64,000 nucleotides of DNA from an uncultured Christensenellaceae bacterium (GTDB lineage Bacteria > Bacillota > Clostridia > Christensenellales > Pumilibacteraceae), in contig CAJULE010000007.1 of assembly GCA_910587445.1 (NCBI GenBank), positions 15,407-79,406 of the forward strand. The letters run 5' to 3'. The position numbers and the translations under genes are program-made. Of the stretch, positions 23,379 to 33,031 are shown piece after piece (the stretch's first letter is position 1; each line of letters starts with the position of its first letter). The notes beneath the pieces were generated by a model. It was not told where the DNA came from, did no database searches, and saw nothing but the letters and a program-made list of their open reading frames with translations.

Positions 23379-26153
23379 ATGGAAAAAAAGACTACGAAAA
23401 AAACAACGACCAAGACGACGCCCAAAAAACGCGCGCCGAGATTGGTCACGAAAGACACGAACGAAAGCGGCGGAATAAAGAATACGGTGGTCGATCCGCT
23501 GTCCGTCATAGAGTCCGCGCCGCCCGTCATCGACAAAAGCGTGTTCGACGACGCGCCCGAGACGCTCGAGCTTGATCCCGTGCCGGTGAAATCGGTCACT
23601 ATCGACGGCAGTATGCTTTCGAAGGACAGAATAGCAAGAAGCAAAAGCACCACGATGAAGACGAAGAGAAAGAAAATTCTCGCGTCGGATATTTCGCTTG
23701 CTCAAAGGTTCAATCCGAATCCCGAGCGCGGTCTCGAAAAAGAACAACTCGATCAGAGAGCGATAGACGGATTCGTAAACATCGCTCCCAAAAAGAACAG
23801 CAAGACGTACAAGAGCATTTTTCTTTCCAACATCTTTACCTTTTTCAATCTGCTCACGTTTATCGTCGCCGCAGCGCTCATAGCGGTGCGCAGCTACGGC
23901 AATCTGTTTTTCCTTGCCATAATCACCTGCAATATCGTAATAGGTATCTTTCAGGAGATACGCGCAAAGCGGAAGATAGATAAACTAAGCCTCATGTCCG
24001 CGCCGACGGCAATGGTCGTGAGAGGCGGCGAAAAACAGGCGATACCCGTTGACGAAGTCGTGCTCGACGATATAATCTATCTCGAAACGGGCAAACAGAT
24101 ATGTTCGGATTCCGTGGTGGTCAAGGGCGAATGCGAGGTCAACGAAGCCATGCTTACGGGCGAGTCTGTCCCCATGAAAAAGACTGCGGGAAGCGAACTT
24201 TACGCAGGCAGCTTCGTAACGAGCGGCAACTGTTACGCCCGCGTAGACAAGGTGGGCGGCGCAAACTATGTCCAGACGCTCACGTCGTACGCAAAGCGCT
24301 ATAAAAAGCCGAAGAGCGAACTTCAAAGCTCGATACGCATGATAATACGCGTAATATCCGTATTCATAATTCCCATTACCGCGCTGTGGCTTTATAGAAT
24401 GTATACGATTTTCGGCGGCGACATCGAAAGGACGATAAACTATACGGCGGGCATGGTAATAGGTATGCTCCCGACGGGTATGTTCCTTCTTACGAGCGTG
24501 GCGCTTGCGATGTCTGTTTTGAGACTGAGTAAGCAAAAGACGCTCGTGCAGGACTTGTACTGTATAGAAATGCTCGCGCGCGTGGACGTGTTGTGTCTCG
24601 ATAAGACGGGCACTATTACGGACGGCAGTATGCAGGTCAACAACATTATCGAAATAAAGGGCGGATCTTCCGACGTGCCCGTAAGCGAGGCGATAGGCTC
24701 GCTTCTGACGGCGACGGGCGACAACAATCAGACGGCGCTCGCGCTTGCGAACCGTTTCGGGTATTCGCAGGGACTTAAGCCTTTGAAGGTGATACCGTTC
24801 TCCTCGCGCAGAAAGCTCTCGGCGGCTACGTTCGAGGGAGCGGGCACTTATATGCTCGGCGCGCCCGAGTTCGTGCTTCGCGACATGGGCGTGAGAATAG
24901 AAAAGATCATTTCCGAGAACGCCGCAAACGGCTATCGCGTGCTCGTGCTCGCTCATTCTCCCGCGGAGATCCAGGGAGACAGGCTGCCTGCCGTGCGCCG
25001 TCCCGTCTGCCTCATAGTCATAGAGGATCACATACGCGAGGACGCCGTGCGCACGATCAAGTGGTTCAAGGACAACGACGTCGCCGTAAAGGTAATAAGC
25101 GGCGACAATCCCATAACCGTTTCCGAGGTTGCAAAGCGCGTCGGCGTAGACAATGCCGAGCTGTACATCTCGCTCGAAGGACTGTCGAATCAGGAAGTCG
25201 TCGAGGCTGCCAATAAGTACACGGTGTTCGGCAGAGTCACGCCCGAGCAAAAGAGCCTGCTCGTAAAGTCGATAAAGGCGGCGGGACATACCGTTGCAAT
25301 GACGGGCGACGGCGTGAACGACATAATGGCTATGCGCGAAGCCGACTGTTCGGTGGCGATGGCATCGGGTGCGGAGGCGGCGACGAACGTCAGCCATCTC
25401 GTGCTTCTCGACAACAACTTCACCTCCATGCCAAGCGTCGTGCAGGAGGGCAGAAGAGTAATAAACAACATTCAGAAATCCAGCTCGCTCTTTCTCATGA
25501 AGACGTTTATGTCGATCGCTCTCTCGCTCATATATCTCATACTTTCGTTTACGAGCGGAGAGGGCTATCCGTTCGAGCCAAAGAATCTCATGCTCCTCGA
25601 GCTGTTCATAATAGGCGTGCCGTCGTTCTTCCTCGCCATGCAGTCGAACAAGAACAGGATCCACGGCAAGTTTATCGCAAACGTCATTTCGCGAAGTCTG
25701 CCGGGCGGCATAGCTCTCGTGCTTACCGTCATGAGTATGTACGCCTTTTCGCGCTTCGTGCCCCAGGTGCTTGCGGGCGGCGAGGTCGTCGCGCTCACTC
25801 CGGAGTTCGTCATAAGCATGATGGTCGTAAGCGTGACGTTTACGGGTTGGATGGCGCTATGTAAGATGTGCGAGCCGTTCGACGGATACCGAATAGTCGT
25901 GGCGATCGTCAGCGGCATACTGATAGTGACGGCGCTTATAGTGCTTCCTTCGCTGTTCGGCGTGGGCGAGCTTCCGCTAATGTGCATACTGTTCGTACTC
26001 GTCGTAGTGCTCGCTTCGTACTTCGTTGTTTCGATACTCATGAAAATACTCGGCAAGATAAATACTTTCTCGATGACGGACGAAGTGAGTCACGAGCCCG
26101 AGATAGCTTTGCCCGAAAAGACGGCGGCTCCCGTGCAGGTGGATAATAAATGA
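23379..26153 (+). CDS. Cation-transporting P-type ATPase, CtpE/Exp7-like
   Basis: 924 residues from ATG 23379 (GGAG 5 bases upstream). About 120 hydrophilic, Lys/Thr-rich residues come first, then the ATPase core: TGES (actuator), the M4 ion-site sequence AGMVIGMLPTGMFLLTSVA, phosphorylated Asp408 in DKTGTITDG, and TGDGVNDIMAMREAD. No heavy-metal CPC motif. The P-T-G-M helix resembles the calcium-linked CtpE/CaxP (Exp7) group, so Ca2+ is the most likely ion. Its stop overlaps the start of the GH2-like gene (ATGA), making this the first gene of a five-gene operon, an odd partner for sugar genes. Confidence 0.88.
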   Translation: MEKKTTKKTTTKTTPKKRAPRLVTKDTNESGGIKNTVVDPLSVIESAPPVIDKSVFDDAPETLELDPVPVKSVTIDGSMLSKDRIARSKSTTMKTKRKKILASDISLAQRFNPNPERGLEKEQLDQRAIDGFVNIAPKKNSKTYKSIFLSNIFTFFNLLTFIVAAALIAVRSYGNLFFLAIITCNIVIGIFQEIRAKRKIDKLSLMSAPTAMVVRGGEKQAIPVDEVVLDDIIYLETGKQICSDSVVVKGECEVNEAMLTGESVPMKKTAGSELYAGSFVTSGNCYARVDKVGGANYVQTLTSYAKRYKKPKSELQSSIRMIIRVISVFIIPITALWLYRMYTIFGGDIERTINYTAGMVIGMLPTGMFLLTSVALAMSVLRLSKQKTLVQDLYCIEMLARVDVLCLDKTGTITDGSMQVNNIIEIKGGSSDVPVSEAIGSLLTATGDNNQTALALANRFGYSQGLKPLKVIPFSSRRKLSAATFEGAGTYMLGAPEFVLRDMGVRIEKIISENAANGYRVLVLAHSPAEIQGDRLPAVRRPVCLIVIEDHIREDAVRTIKWFKDNDVAVKVISGDNPITVSEVAKRVGVDNAELYISLEGLSNQEVVEAANKYTVFGRVTPEQKSLLVKSIKAAGHTVAMTGDGVNDIMAMREADCSVAMASGAEAATNVSHLVLLDNNFTSMPSVVQEGRRVINNIQKSSSLFLMKTFMSIALSLIYLILSFTSGEGYPFEPKNLMLLELFIIGVPSFFLAMQSNKNRIHGKFIANVISRSLPGGIALVLTVMSMYAFSRFVPQVLAGGEVVALTPEFVISMMVVSVTFTGWMALCKMCEPFDGYRIVVAIVSGILIVTALIVLPSLFGVGELPLMCILFVLVVVLASYFVVSILMKILGKINTFSMTDEVSHEPEIALPEKTAAPVQVDNK

Positions 26154-28513
26154 AAAAGTGCGTTCCCATAAACGACGGCTGGCTGTTTAAGGCGGGCTTC
26201 GACAGGAGCTGTCTCGACGAGAGCTTCGACTTCGCGGGATTCCGCCCCGTGTCGCTTCCGCACTGCGCCGCCGCTCCGATAGAGGGCTATGACGGCGTGA
26301 ACGAAAGCTCGGTTGCGACGTATATGCGCACGCTTGCGCTGTCCGCGGACTACGACAGGAGCCGACTCATACTGTGCTTCGGCGGAGCGACGTCCTATGT
26401 CGAGGTGTACGTAAACGGAATATTCGTGACCTCTCATCGCGGCGACGTGCCTTTCGAGGCGGACGTATCCGCGCCCCTTCGCGTGGGCTTCGAAAACAGA
26501 ATAATCTTAAGAGTGGACAGCAGGGCAAAGCTCGACGTGCCTCTTACGGCGGGAGTGTCGCCCGTGCCGCCTTACTGCGGACTTCACAGGGGCATAACGC
26601 TCAAGGCAGTGTCGGGCGGTGAGATCGCCGACGCGCACGTCAGAACGCTTTTTTCAAACGCGGACGGCGCAATCGACATAGACGTTACGCTCGGAGAATA
26701 TTATCCCGACAGCAGACTTTCGGCGGACATTTACGACGCGAGCGGAGAAAAGCTCGCGAGTCTGCCGGAAAAAGCCGTGCTCGGCGGTCAAGTGACGCTT
26801 ACGGGCGCTATTTCGGACATAAAGCTTTGGAGCGCCGAAAGCCCCGTGCTTTACACCGCCGTCATAGGACTTCGCTACGGCAGACATCTCGTCGACGTTA
26901 AGGAAACGACGTTCGGTTTCCGACGTGCGGAGTTTACTCGAAGCGGGTTTTTCCTCAACGGGGAAAAGATACGGCTCACGGGGCTTAACAGGGTGGACGA
27001 TTTCCCCGTGCTCGGACGCGCAGTTACAGACGGGCTTCAGCGCTTCGACGCGAGAAAGCTCAAAGAACTCGGCGTGAACGTCGTGCGCACTCACGGGCTT
27101 GCCGCCGAGAGCTTCATGGACGAGTGCGACAGACTCGGACTTATGGTGATAGTCGACATGGGCGGCGACGGCTATATAGGCGACTCGACCTGGAGAGAGA
27201 CGTTTATTTCGGAGGTCGAGGCGGTCGTAAGGCGAGACCGAAATCATCCTTGCGTCATAGCCTGGGGCGTAAGAGCAAACTCTTCGCCCGATTGCGACGA
27301 GCTGTACTTCAAAACTTGCAAGGCGGCGCACGATTTCGATCCGACCCGTCCCACGCTCGGTACGCGCGACTTTATGGCGAGCAGGCTATATGAGGACGTA
27401 TTCGCGTATTCGGATTATCGCACGGACTCAAAGGTGTCGCGGCGCAAAAAGACGGGCAGACTTTCCGTCCCGTATTTCATCTCCGAGCATACGGGCAGAG
27501 CGCTTCCGACGAAGCGTTACGACGCGGAGAGCCGCAGGGTCGAACAGGCGAAACGGCACTTGAAATTTATGGACGCCGCGTTTTCGAACGAAAGCCTTTG
27601 CGGTTGCGCGGGCATGGCGTTTGCCGATTTTTCCTGTCTGTCCGATCTCGGAAGCGGAGACGGAAGGATGTATTACGGCGTGCTCGACGCCTATCGTACA
27701 GACAAGACGGCGGCGTATGCCTACCGCTCGCAAAAGGACGGCGAGCCCTATCTCGAATGTTCGTCCGCGCTCGAAAAAGACGAAGTCGCTTCGCCGCTCG
27801 TCGTATACACGAACTGCGACAGCGTAAAGCTCTATCGCGATTCCTTCTTTGTCGGCGAGTTTTTCCCGAATAAAAAAGGCTATCCCGCGCTCGGGCATCC
27901 GCCAGTCGAGATAGACGATCTTGTCGGAAACGCGCCGAAAGAGAGCGATAAACTTTCCCCGAAGGCGAACGCGCTTTTGAAGTACGTCGTGCGTGCGGCG
28001 AGAAAGAAAGGCACGGTGCGCGGTCTGCCGTCGGGAGCGCAGCTTTCCGCATTCGTTCTCAGACGTATGCTAAGGCTCGGCAAAGACGTGTTTTACGCGC
28101 TTGTCGAAAAATATGCGTTTGCACCGGCAGTGTACGAAATAGAGGGGATCGTCGACGGTCAGGTCGCCGTGAAAAAACGTCTGACTTCGACTACGCACGA
28201 GGCGAAACTCGTCATGTCGGCTTCGTCTTTGACGCTGAATCCGCGCGACACTTACGAGACCGTGCTTGTGACTCTCGAAAGTAAAGACGAAAACGGACGG
28301 ACGCTTCCGTACGATTTTTCGCCGATAAAGATAGATGTGGAAGGCGAGCTCACGCTTGTGGGGAGCGATCTTATTTCGCTCGAAGGCGGAGCCGTGGGAT
28401 TTTATTTGACGACAACGCCGTACGACGGCGCGGCACGCGTGAGCGTAGTGTCGCGTCACGGACGAGCGTCACTTGATTTGGAGGTAATACATGAACGAGT
28501 GGAGGAGCTTTAA
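26150..28513 (+). CDS. Glycoside hydrolase family 2-like protein lacking the acid/base Glu
   Basis: 787 residues with the GH2 layout: sugar-binding jelly-roll (about 1-165), Ig-like domain (170-275), TIM barrel from 278 (FFLNGEKIRLTGLNRVDDFPVLGRAV...LKELGVNVVRTH), C-terminal beta domains. The nucleophile Glu446 (FISEHTG) is present, but the acid/base site NHPCVIAWGVRAN has Asn377 where family members have the Glu of W-S-x-GNE. G-x-NRH reads GLNRVDD and the metal-side D/E loop reads VDMGGDG. No signal peptide. It is probably inactive or has unusual chemistry. Translationally coupled to the ATPase (4-bp overlap) and to pflB (23-bp overlap). Confidence 0.82.
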   Translation: MKKCVPINDGWLFKAGFDRSCLDESFDFAGFRPVSLPHCAAAPIEGYDGVNESSVATYMRTLALSADYDRSRLILCFGGATSYVEVYVNGIFVTSHRGDVPFEADVSAPLRVGFENRIILRVDSRAKLDVPLTAGVSPVPPYCGLHRGITLKAVSGGEIADAHVRTLFSNADGAIDIDVTLGEYYPDSRLSADIYDASGEKLASLPEKAVLGGQVTLTGAISDIKLWSAESPVLYTAVIGLRYGRHLVDVKETTFGFRRAEFTRSGFFLNGEKIRLTGLNRVDDFPVLGRAVTDGLQRFDARKLKELGVNVVRTHGLAAESFMDECDRLGLMVIVDMGGDGYIGDSTWRETFISEVEAVVRRDRNHPCVIAWGVRANSSPDCDELYFKTCKAAHDFDPTRPTLGTRDFMASRLYEDVFAYSDYRTDSKVSRRKKTGRLSVPYFISEHTGRALPTKRYDAESRRVEQAKRHLKFMDAAFSNESLCGCAGMAFADFSCLSDLGSGDGRMYYGVLDAYRTDKTAAYAYRSQKDGEPYLECSSALEKDEVASPLVVYTNCDSVKLYRDSFFVGEFFPNKKGYPALGHPPVEIDDLVGNAPKESDKLSPKANALLKYVVRAARKKGTVRGLPSGAQLSAFVLRRMLRLGKDVFYALVEKYAFAPAVYEIEGIVDGQVAVKKRLTSTTHEAKLVMSASSLTLNPRDTYETVLVTLESKDENGRTLPYDFSPIKIDVEGELTLVGSDLISLEGGAVGFYLTTTPYDGAARVSVVSRHGRASLDLEVIHERVEEL

Positions 28514-30716
28514 CAAGGGCAATTGGTCGGAGACGATAGACGTCAGGGACTTCATACAGCGCAACTATACGCCGTATACCGGCGACGAGTCTTTCCTGAG
28601 CGAGGCGAGCGAGAGGACGAAAGTTCTCCGCGCGCAGATGGACGAACTTTTGCGCAGAGAGCGAGAAAACGGCGGCGTTCTCGACATAGATACCGAGCGA
28701 GTCAGTTCGCTGTTGTCTTATCCTGCGGGATATATAGACAGGGAAAACGAAATTATTTTCGGCTTGCAGACCGACGAGCCATTAAAGCGGTCGGTCAATC
28801 CGTTCGGTGGTATACGCATGGCAAAGCAGGCGTGCGAGGCATACGGCAAAGAGATAGGCGAGCGCATAAAGATGAATTTCGAGTACAAGACGACGCACAA
28901 CGACGGCGTTTTCAGAGTGTACACCGACGAAATGCGCGCTCTCCGAAAATACGGCATACTTACGGGACTTCCCGACGCTTACGGCAGAGGCAGGATAATA
29001 GGCGATTACAGAAGAGTCGCGCTTTACGGGACCGACAGGCTAATCGCCGAAAAGAAAAAGGACTTCGACGCCCTTGCCGAAAAGGACATGAGCGACGAAG
29101 TGATACGCCTTCGCGAGGACGTTTTCAGGCAAATGGACTTCCTCGGAAAGCTCGCGAAAATGGCGGCAATGTACGGAGACGACATAACAAAACCCGCCGC
29201 TAATGCCAGAGAGGCGGTGCAGTGGACGTACTACGGCTATCTCGGCGCGATAAAGGAGCAGAACGGCGCGGCAATGTCGATAGGACGCATAAGCACCTTC
29301 CTCGACATCTATCTCGAGCGTGACCTCGAAGAGGGAACCATAGACGAGAGCGGCGCGCAGGAACTTATAGATCAGCTTGTTATAAAGCTGCGTCTCGGCA
29401 AGCAGTTGCGCACGCCCGAGTATAACGAGCTCTTTGCGGGCGACCCCACCTGGGTCACGGAATCGCTCGGCGGAATAGGCAAGGACAAGCGTCCGCTCGT
29501 CACGAAAAACAGCTTCCGCTTTTTGAACACGCTCTACACCCTCGGCACGTCTCCCGAGCCCAATCTCACAGTATTGTGGTCGAAGAAACTTCCCGAGGCG
29601 TGGAAGAATTACTGCGCGCGCGTATCTATCGAAACGTCGTCGATACAGTACGAAAACGACGACGTTATGCGTCCCGTTTACGGCGACGACTACGGCATAG
29701 CTTGCTGTGTTTCTGCCATGAAGATAGGCAAGCAGATGCAGTTTTTCGGTGCGCGTTGCAATCTCGCAAAGCTGTTGCTTCTTGCGATAAACGGCGGCAA
29801 GGACGAAGTAAGCGGCGTGCAGATAGGTCCGAGATCAGAGCCTATGACGGGCGGGGCGCTCGATTACGAGCGCGTGCTCGAAAGCTATATGAAGTATATG
29901 GAGTGGCTGTCTCGTACCTATGTGAACACGATGAATATAATCCACTATATGCACGACAAGTACGCGTACGAAAAGCTCCAAATGGCGCTTCACGACACGG
30001 ACGTCGAGCGTCTCATGGCATTCGGCGCGGCGGGTATAAGTGTCGCGGCGGACAGTCTTTCGGCGATAAAATACGCGCGTGTGACTCCCGTGACGGACGA
30101 AAACGGACTTATAGTCGACTATAAAGTCGAGGGCGACTATCCGAAGTACGGCAACGACGACGACAGAGTGGACGACATAGCTCGACTCATAGTCGACAGC
30201 TTTTCGAAAATGCTCAAAAAGACAAAGACGTACCGCGGAGCAAAGCATACGCTTTCGCTTCTCACAATCACCTCGAACGTCGTTTACGGGAAAAAGACGG
30301 GCGCGACTCCGTGCGGAAGAAAGGCGGGCGAGCCTTTCGCTCCCGGCGCAAACCCTTTGCACGGCAGGGAAAAGAGCGGCGCGCTTGCCTCGCTCAATTC
30401 GGTTTCCAAGCTCTCGTACTGCTCGTGCCGCGACGGCATATCCAACACGTTCGGCATGGTGCCGTCCATGCTCGGAAAGGACAAAGCTACGCAAATAAGC
30501 AATCTCGTCGCTATAATGGACGGATATTTTGCGAGGAAAGGACATCACCTCAATATAAACGTGTATGACAGAAGCATATTGTACGACGCGCACGAGCACC
30601 CCGAAAAGTATCCTAATCTCACCATACGCGTCTCGGGTTATGCCGTCCGCTTCGGAGTTCTCTCGAAAAAGCACCGCGAGGAAGTCCTAAAGCGCACGTT
30701 CTTCGAAAGGGCATGA
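28491..30716 (+). CDS. pflB: Pyruvate formate-lyase (formate C-acetyltransferase)
   Basis: 741 residues. Active-site Cys pair at 405-406 in GIACCVSAM and the glycyl radical Gly716 in RVSGYAVRF near the C-terminus, both as in PFL. It splits pyruvate and CoA into acetyl-CoA and formate under anoxia. Start ATG 28491 lies inside the end of the GH2-like gene, with GGAGG 6 bases upstream. The activase gene follows with a 4-bp overlap. The glycyl radical is destroyed by oxygen, fitting the rubrerythrins elsewhere in the window. Confidence 0.96.
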   Translation: MNEWRSFNKGNWSETIDVRDFIQRNYTPYTGDESFLSEASERTKVLRAQMDELLRRERENGGVLDIDTERVSSLLSYPAGYIDRENEIIFGLQTDEPLKRSVNPFGGIRMAKQACEAYGKEIGERIKMNFEYKTTHNDGVFRVYTDEMRALRKYGILTGLPDAYGRGRIIGDYRRVALYGTDRLIAEKKKDFDALAEKDMSDEVIRLREDVFRQMDFLGKLAKMAAMYGDDITKPAANAREAVQWTYYGYLGAIKEQNGAAMSIGRISTFLDIYLERDLEEGTIDESGAQELIDQLVIKLRLGKQLRTPEYNELFAGDPTWVTESLGGIGKDKRPLVTKNSFRFLNTLYTLGTSPEPNLTVLWSKKLPEAWKNYCARVSIETSSIQYENDDVMRPVYGDDYGIACCVSAMKIGKQMQFFGARCNLAKLLLLAINGGKDEVSGVQIGPRSEPMTGGALDYERVLESYMKYMEWLSRTYVNTMNIIHYMHDKYAYEKLQMALHDTDVERLMAFGAAGISVAADSLSAIKYARVTPVTDENGLIVDYKVEGDYPKYGNDDDRVDDIARLIVDSFSKMLKKTKTYRGAKHTLSLLTITSNVVYGKKTGATPCGRKAGEPFAPGANPLHGREKSGALASLNSVSKLSYCSCRDGISNTFGMVPSMLGKDKATQISNLVAIMDGYFARKGHHLNINVYDRSILYDAHEHPEKYPNLTIRVSGYAVRFGVLSKKHREEVLKRTFFERA

Positions 30717-31408
30717 CGGACGGGCTTTTCGGCTATGTCCATTCGTTCGAGCCGCTCGGCTCGTTCGACGGACCGGGACTTCGTACCGTGGTATTTCTTT
30801 CGGGCTGTCCCATGCGGTGTAAGTACTGCCACAACCCCGATATGCTCGGCGGAGGCGGCGGCGAGAAAATGAGCGTAAGCGCGGTAGTCGAAAAAGCCTT
30901 AAGATACCGAGCCTACAACAGCGGCGGCGTCACGCTTTCGGGCGGCGAGCCTCTCATGCAGGAAGAGTTCGTCGTCGGACTTCTTCGCGAGCTTAAGAAA
31001 AAGCGTATCCATACCGCTCTCGACACTGCGGGAAGCGTCTACTGTGAAGAAGCGCTTTCGCTCGCATCGCTCGTCATACTCGATATAAAACACACGGACG
31101 AAGCGGCTTTTAAAGAACTTTGCGGCTTTGCTCCCGACAATATGCTCCGTACCCTCGAGTTTCTGAAAAAAAAGCGCAAAAAGTTTTGGGTGCGACAGGT
31201 TACGGTGCCGGGGATCACGGACGGAGAGGACAACATAAAAAAGCTTAAACAAATGGCTTTCGGTGCGGAAAAGATCGAGCTTTTGCCGTATCACACCATG
31301 GGCGTATACAAATGGGAAAAGCTCGGGCTTTCCTATCCGCTCGAGGGAGTGAAAGAGCCGAGCCCCGAAACAATGAATAGACTTAATGCTCTTTTGAACG
31401 ACAGGTGA
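30713..31408 (+). CDS. pflA: Pyruvate formate-lyase activating enzyme
   Basis: 231 residues, radical SAM enzyme with the C-x3-C-x2-C cluster motif in SGCPMRCKYCHNPDM and the GGEPLMQ motif (TLSGGEPL). It generates the glycyl radical on PflB. Length and C-terminus (LLPYHTMGVYKWEKLGL) match the family. Start overlaps the pflB stop (ATGA). galK starts 8 bp after it. Confidence 0.96.
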   Translation: MTDGLFGYVHSFEPLGSFDGPGLRTVVFLSGCPMRCKYCHNPDMLGGGGGEKMSVSAVVEKALRYRAYNSGGVTLSGGEPLMQEEFVVGLLRELKKKRIHTALDTAGSVYCEEALSLASLVILDIKHTDEAAFKELCGFAPDNMLRTLEFLKKKRKKFWVRQVTVPGITDGEDNIKKLKQMAFGAEKIELLPYHTMGVYKWEKLGLSYPLEGVKEPSPETMNRLNALLNDR

Positions 31409-31416
31409 GGAGTAAT

Positions 31417-32586
31417 ATGGACGATAATTCTCTTAAACAAAAATTCCGCGAGATCTACGGCGACGGAGAGGTCAGGCTTTTTGCCGCCGCGGGTAGGGTC
31501 AATCTCATAGGCGAACACATCGATTACTGCGGGGGACCCGTGCTTCCCGCGGCGCTCGATTTGCGCTGTACGATCGCCGCGCGCAAGAACGGCTCGAATA
31601 AGTGGAGAATGGCGGCGACCACCACTCCGCTTACGGCGGAGCTCGATCTTAACGGGCTCGGCGAATATAAGGACCTCAAGTGGGGCAACTATCAGGCGGG
31701 AGTGGCGTACGTCATGCAAAGCGACGGCTTTGACTTATGCGGCGCAGATTTATTGTACGACTGTACGGTGCCTTTCGGCTCGGGGCTTTCGAGCTCGGCG
31801 GCGATAGAGGTCGCGACGGCGTTCATGGTTTCGGCACTCAGCGGCGAGAGCGGCGGCAAAAAAGCCGACCTCACCGAAATCGCAGTGTATTCCAGGCGCG
31901 CCGAAAACGAGTATTGCGGCGTGAGTTGCGGCATAATGGATCAGTTTGCGTCCTCGCGCGGAAAGGCGGGAAACGCGATACTTCTCGACTGCGCAACCCT
32001 CGATTTTAAATATGTGCCCTTGAAGCTCGGCGATTGCGAAATCGTCATTGCAAACAGCAACAAGCCCCATTCGCTCGTCTTGAGCAAGTACAACGAGCGG
32101 CGCGCAGAGTGCGAGAGTGCGCTCGGAACGCTTTCGAAGGCGTTGGGCGTAAAGCACCTTGCCGAAGTTACGCCCGAGACGTTCGAGAAAAGCGCCGAAA
32201 AGCTGCTTTCGGGAAAGGTCAAAGACCGCGCCCGTCACGTGGTGTACGAGTGCGACCGCGTCAAACGCGCCGTGGACGCCCTTAAGACGGGGGATATGGT
32301 CTTGTTCGGAAAGCTTCTGAACGAGTCGCACTATTCGCTCCGCGACCTCTACGAGGTTACGGGCAGAGAACTCGACGCGCTTACGGAAAGCGCGCGCACG
32401 TCGCCCGGCTGTCTCGGCTCGCGCATGACGGGCGGCGGCTTCGGCGGTTCGACGGTATCGCTCGTAAAAAAAGACAAGGTGAAGGAATTTATTCGCGAAA
32501 CGGGCGAAAAGTACCGCGCCGCAGTGGGATATGACGCGACGTTTTATGCGACTTCGGTTTCCGACGGCGCCCGTGAGATCTTTTAA
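31417..32586 (+). CDS. galK: Galactokinase
   Basis: 389 residues from ATG 31417 (GAGGAG upstream; an in-frame earlier start at 31405 lacks one). GHMP kinase motifs: GRVNLIGEHIDYCGG (galactokinase signature), the ATP loop PFGSGLSSSAAIE, and GGGFGGSTVSL. Phosphorylates galactose at C1 for the Leloir pathway; galT and galE are not in the window. Last gene of the ATPase-GH2-pfl operon. Its TAA stop lies inside the 5' arm of palindromic element A1. Confidence 0.95.
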   Translation: MDDNSLKQKFREIYGDGEVRLFAAAGRVNLIGEHIDYCGGPVLPAALDLRCTIAARKNGSNKWRMAATTTPLTAELDLNGLGEYKDLKWGNYQAGVAYVMQSDGFDLCGADLLYDCTVPFGSGLSSSAAIEVATAFMVSALSGESGGKKADLTEIAVYSRRAENEYCGVSCGIMDQFASSRGKAGNAILLDCATLDFKYVPLKLGDCEIVIANSNKPHSLVLSKYNERRAECESALGTLSKALGVKHLAEVTPETFEKSAEKLLSGKVKDRARHVVYECDRVKRAVDALKTGDMVLFGKLLNESHYSLRDLYEVTGRELDALTESARTSPGCLGSRMTGGGFGGSTVSLVKKDKVKEFIRETGEKYRAAVGYDATFYATSVSDGAREIF

Positions 32587-32693
32587 GCGTCGTGAATACG
32601 GACTGCGTTCGTCTTACCGCACGGGCGCAGTACAAGAAAGTACAGCAACCCGTGCGGTGCGCCGACAGCTGTCCGTCTCACTCGCTTAAAAGA
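32579..32693 (+). repeat. Palindromic A element, copy A1 (after galK)
   Basis: Outer arms TCTTTTAAGCG (32579-32589, containing the galK stop) and CGCTTAAAAGA (32683-32693). Inside are ACGGAC/GTCCGT, then ACCGCACGGG/CCCGTGCGGT, capped by GTAC-AAGAAA-GTAC. The 115-bp nested hairpin has no T-run after it, so it is not a standard terminator. Apical type II (GGGCGCAGTAC...GTACAGCAACCC), as in A4. Confidence 0.85.
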
Positions 32694-32727
32694 CCTCACG
32701 CCGGTCGCTTGCCTTTAAATCTACTCA

Positions 32728-32788
32728 TCAGTCACTCGGTTCGCCATAGGCTCACACTCGTGACAGCTTCCCTGTCAAGGGAAGCCGA
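32728..32788 (+). repeat. Dispersed repeat C (plus orientation)
   Basis: TCAGTCACTCGGTTCGCC, then CACTCGTGACAGCTTCCC and TGTCAAGGGAAGC, with an internal GCTTCCC/GGGAAGC stem. The same unit occurs in reverse orientation at 60701-60733, again between an A and a B element. Confidence 0.6.
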
Positions 32789-32825
32789 ATCTAAGGATAA
32801 AGCGGTTCCTCAATCCGAATACTCA

Positions 32826-33012
32826 ACCTTTAAAAAGGGTTCTTAGGGTGAAGCCTTAAGTCGTTTAAAGGAGAGGGATTCAAAAGGGAGAGGAACAGCC
32901 GAAAGTTCCTCTCCCTTTGTCTTTTTCGAGCACCTTTTTGAAAAAAGGTGCAGAAGCTTTTTGGGCGACTTTTTTGAAAAAAGGCGAGAATTATTTTTAA
33001 AAGCGAAATATA
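32826..33012 (+). repeat. Composite B element, copy B1, including a terminator
   Basis: Starts with CCTTTAAA...TTTAAAGG arms enclosing CTTAGGG-GAAGCCTTAAG, then a terminator stem AAAGGGAGAGGAAC (32883-32896) / GTTCCTCTCCCTTT (32905-32918) with a T5 tail, then GCACCTTTTTG/AAAAAAGGTGC (32930-32951) and a weaker GGCGACTTTTTTG hairpin. It fills the gap between A1 and fabZ. Confidence 0.8.
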
Positions 33013-33031
33013 TTTTTAAGGAGAAATTAAA

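Noticed and set aside
32579..32693. A elements as ordinary rho-independent terminators
   Set aside because: No copy has a T-run after the outer or inner stem; the true terminator is the later GGGAGAGGAA stem in the B elements.
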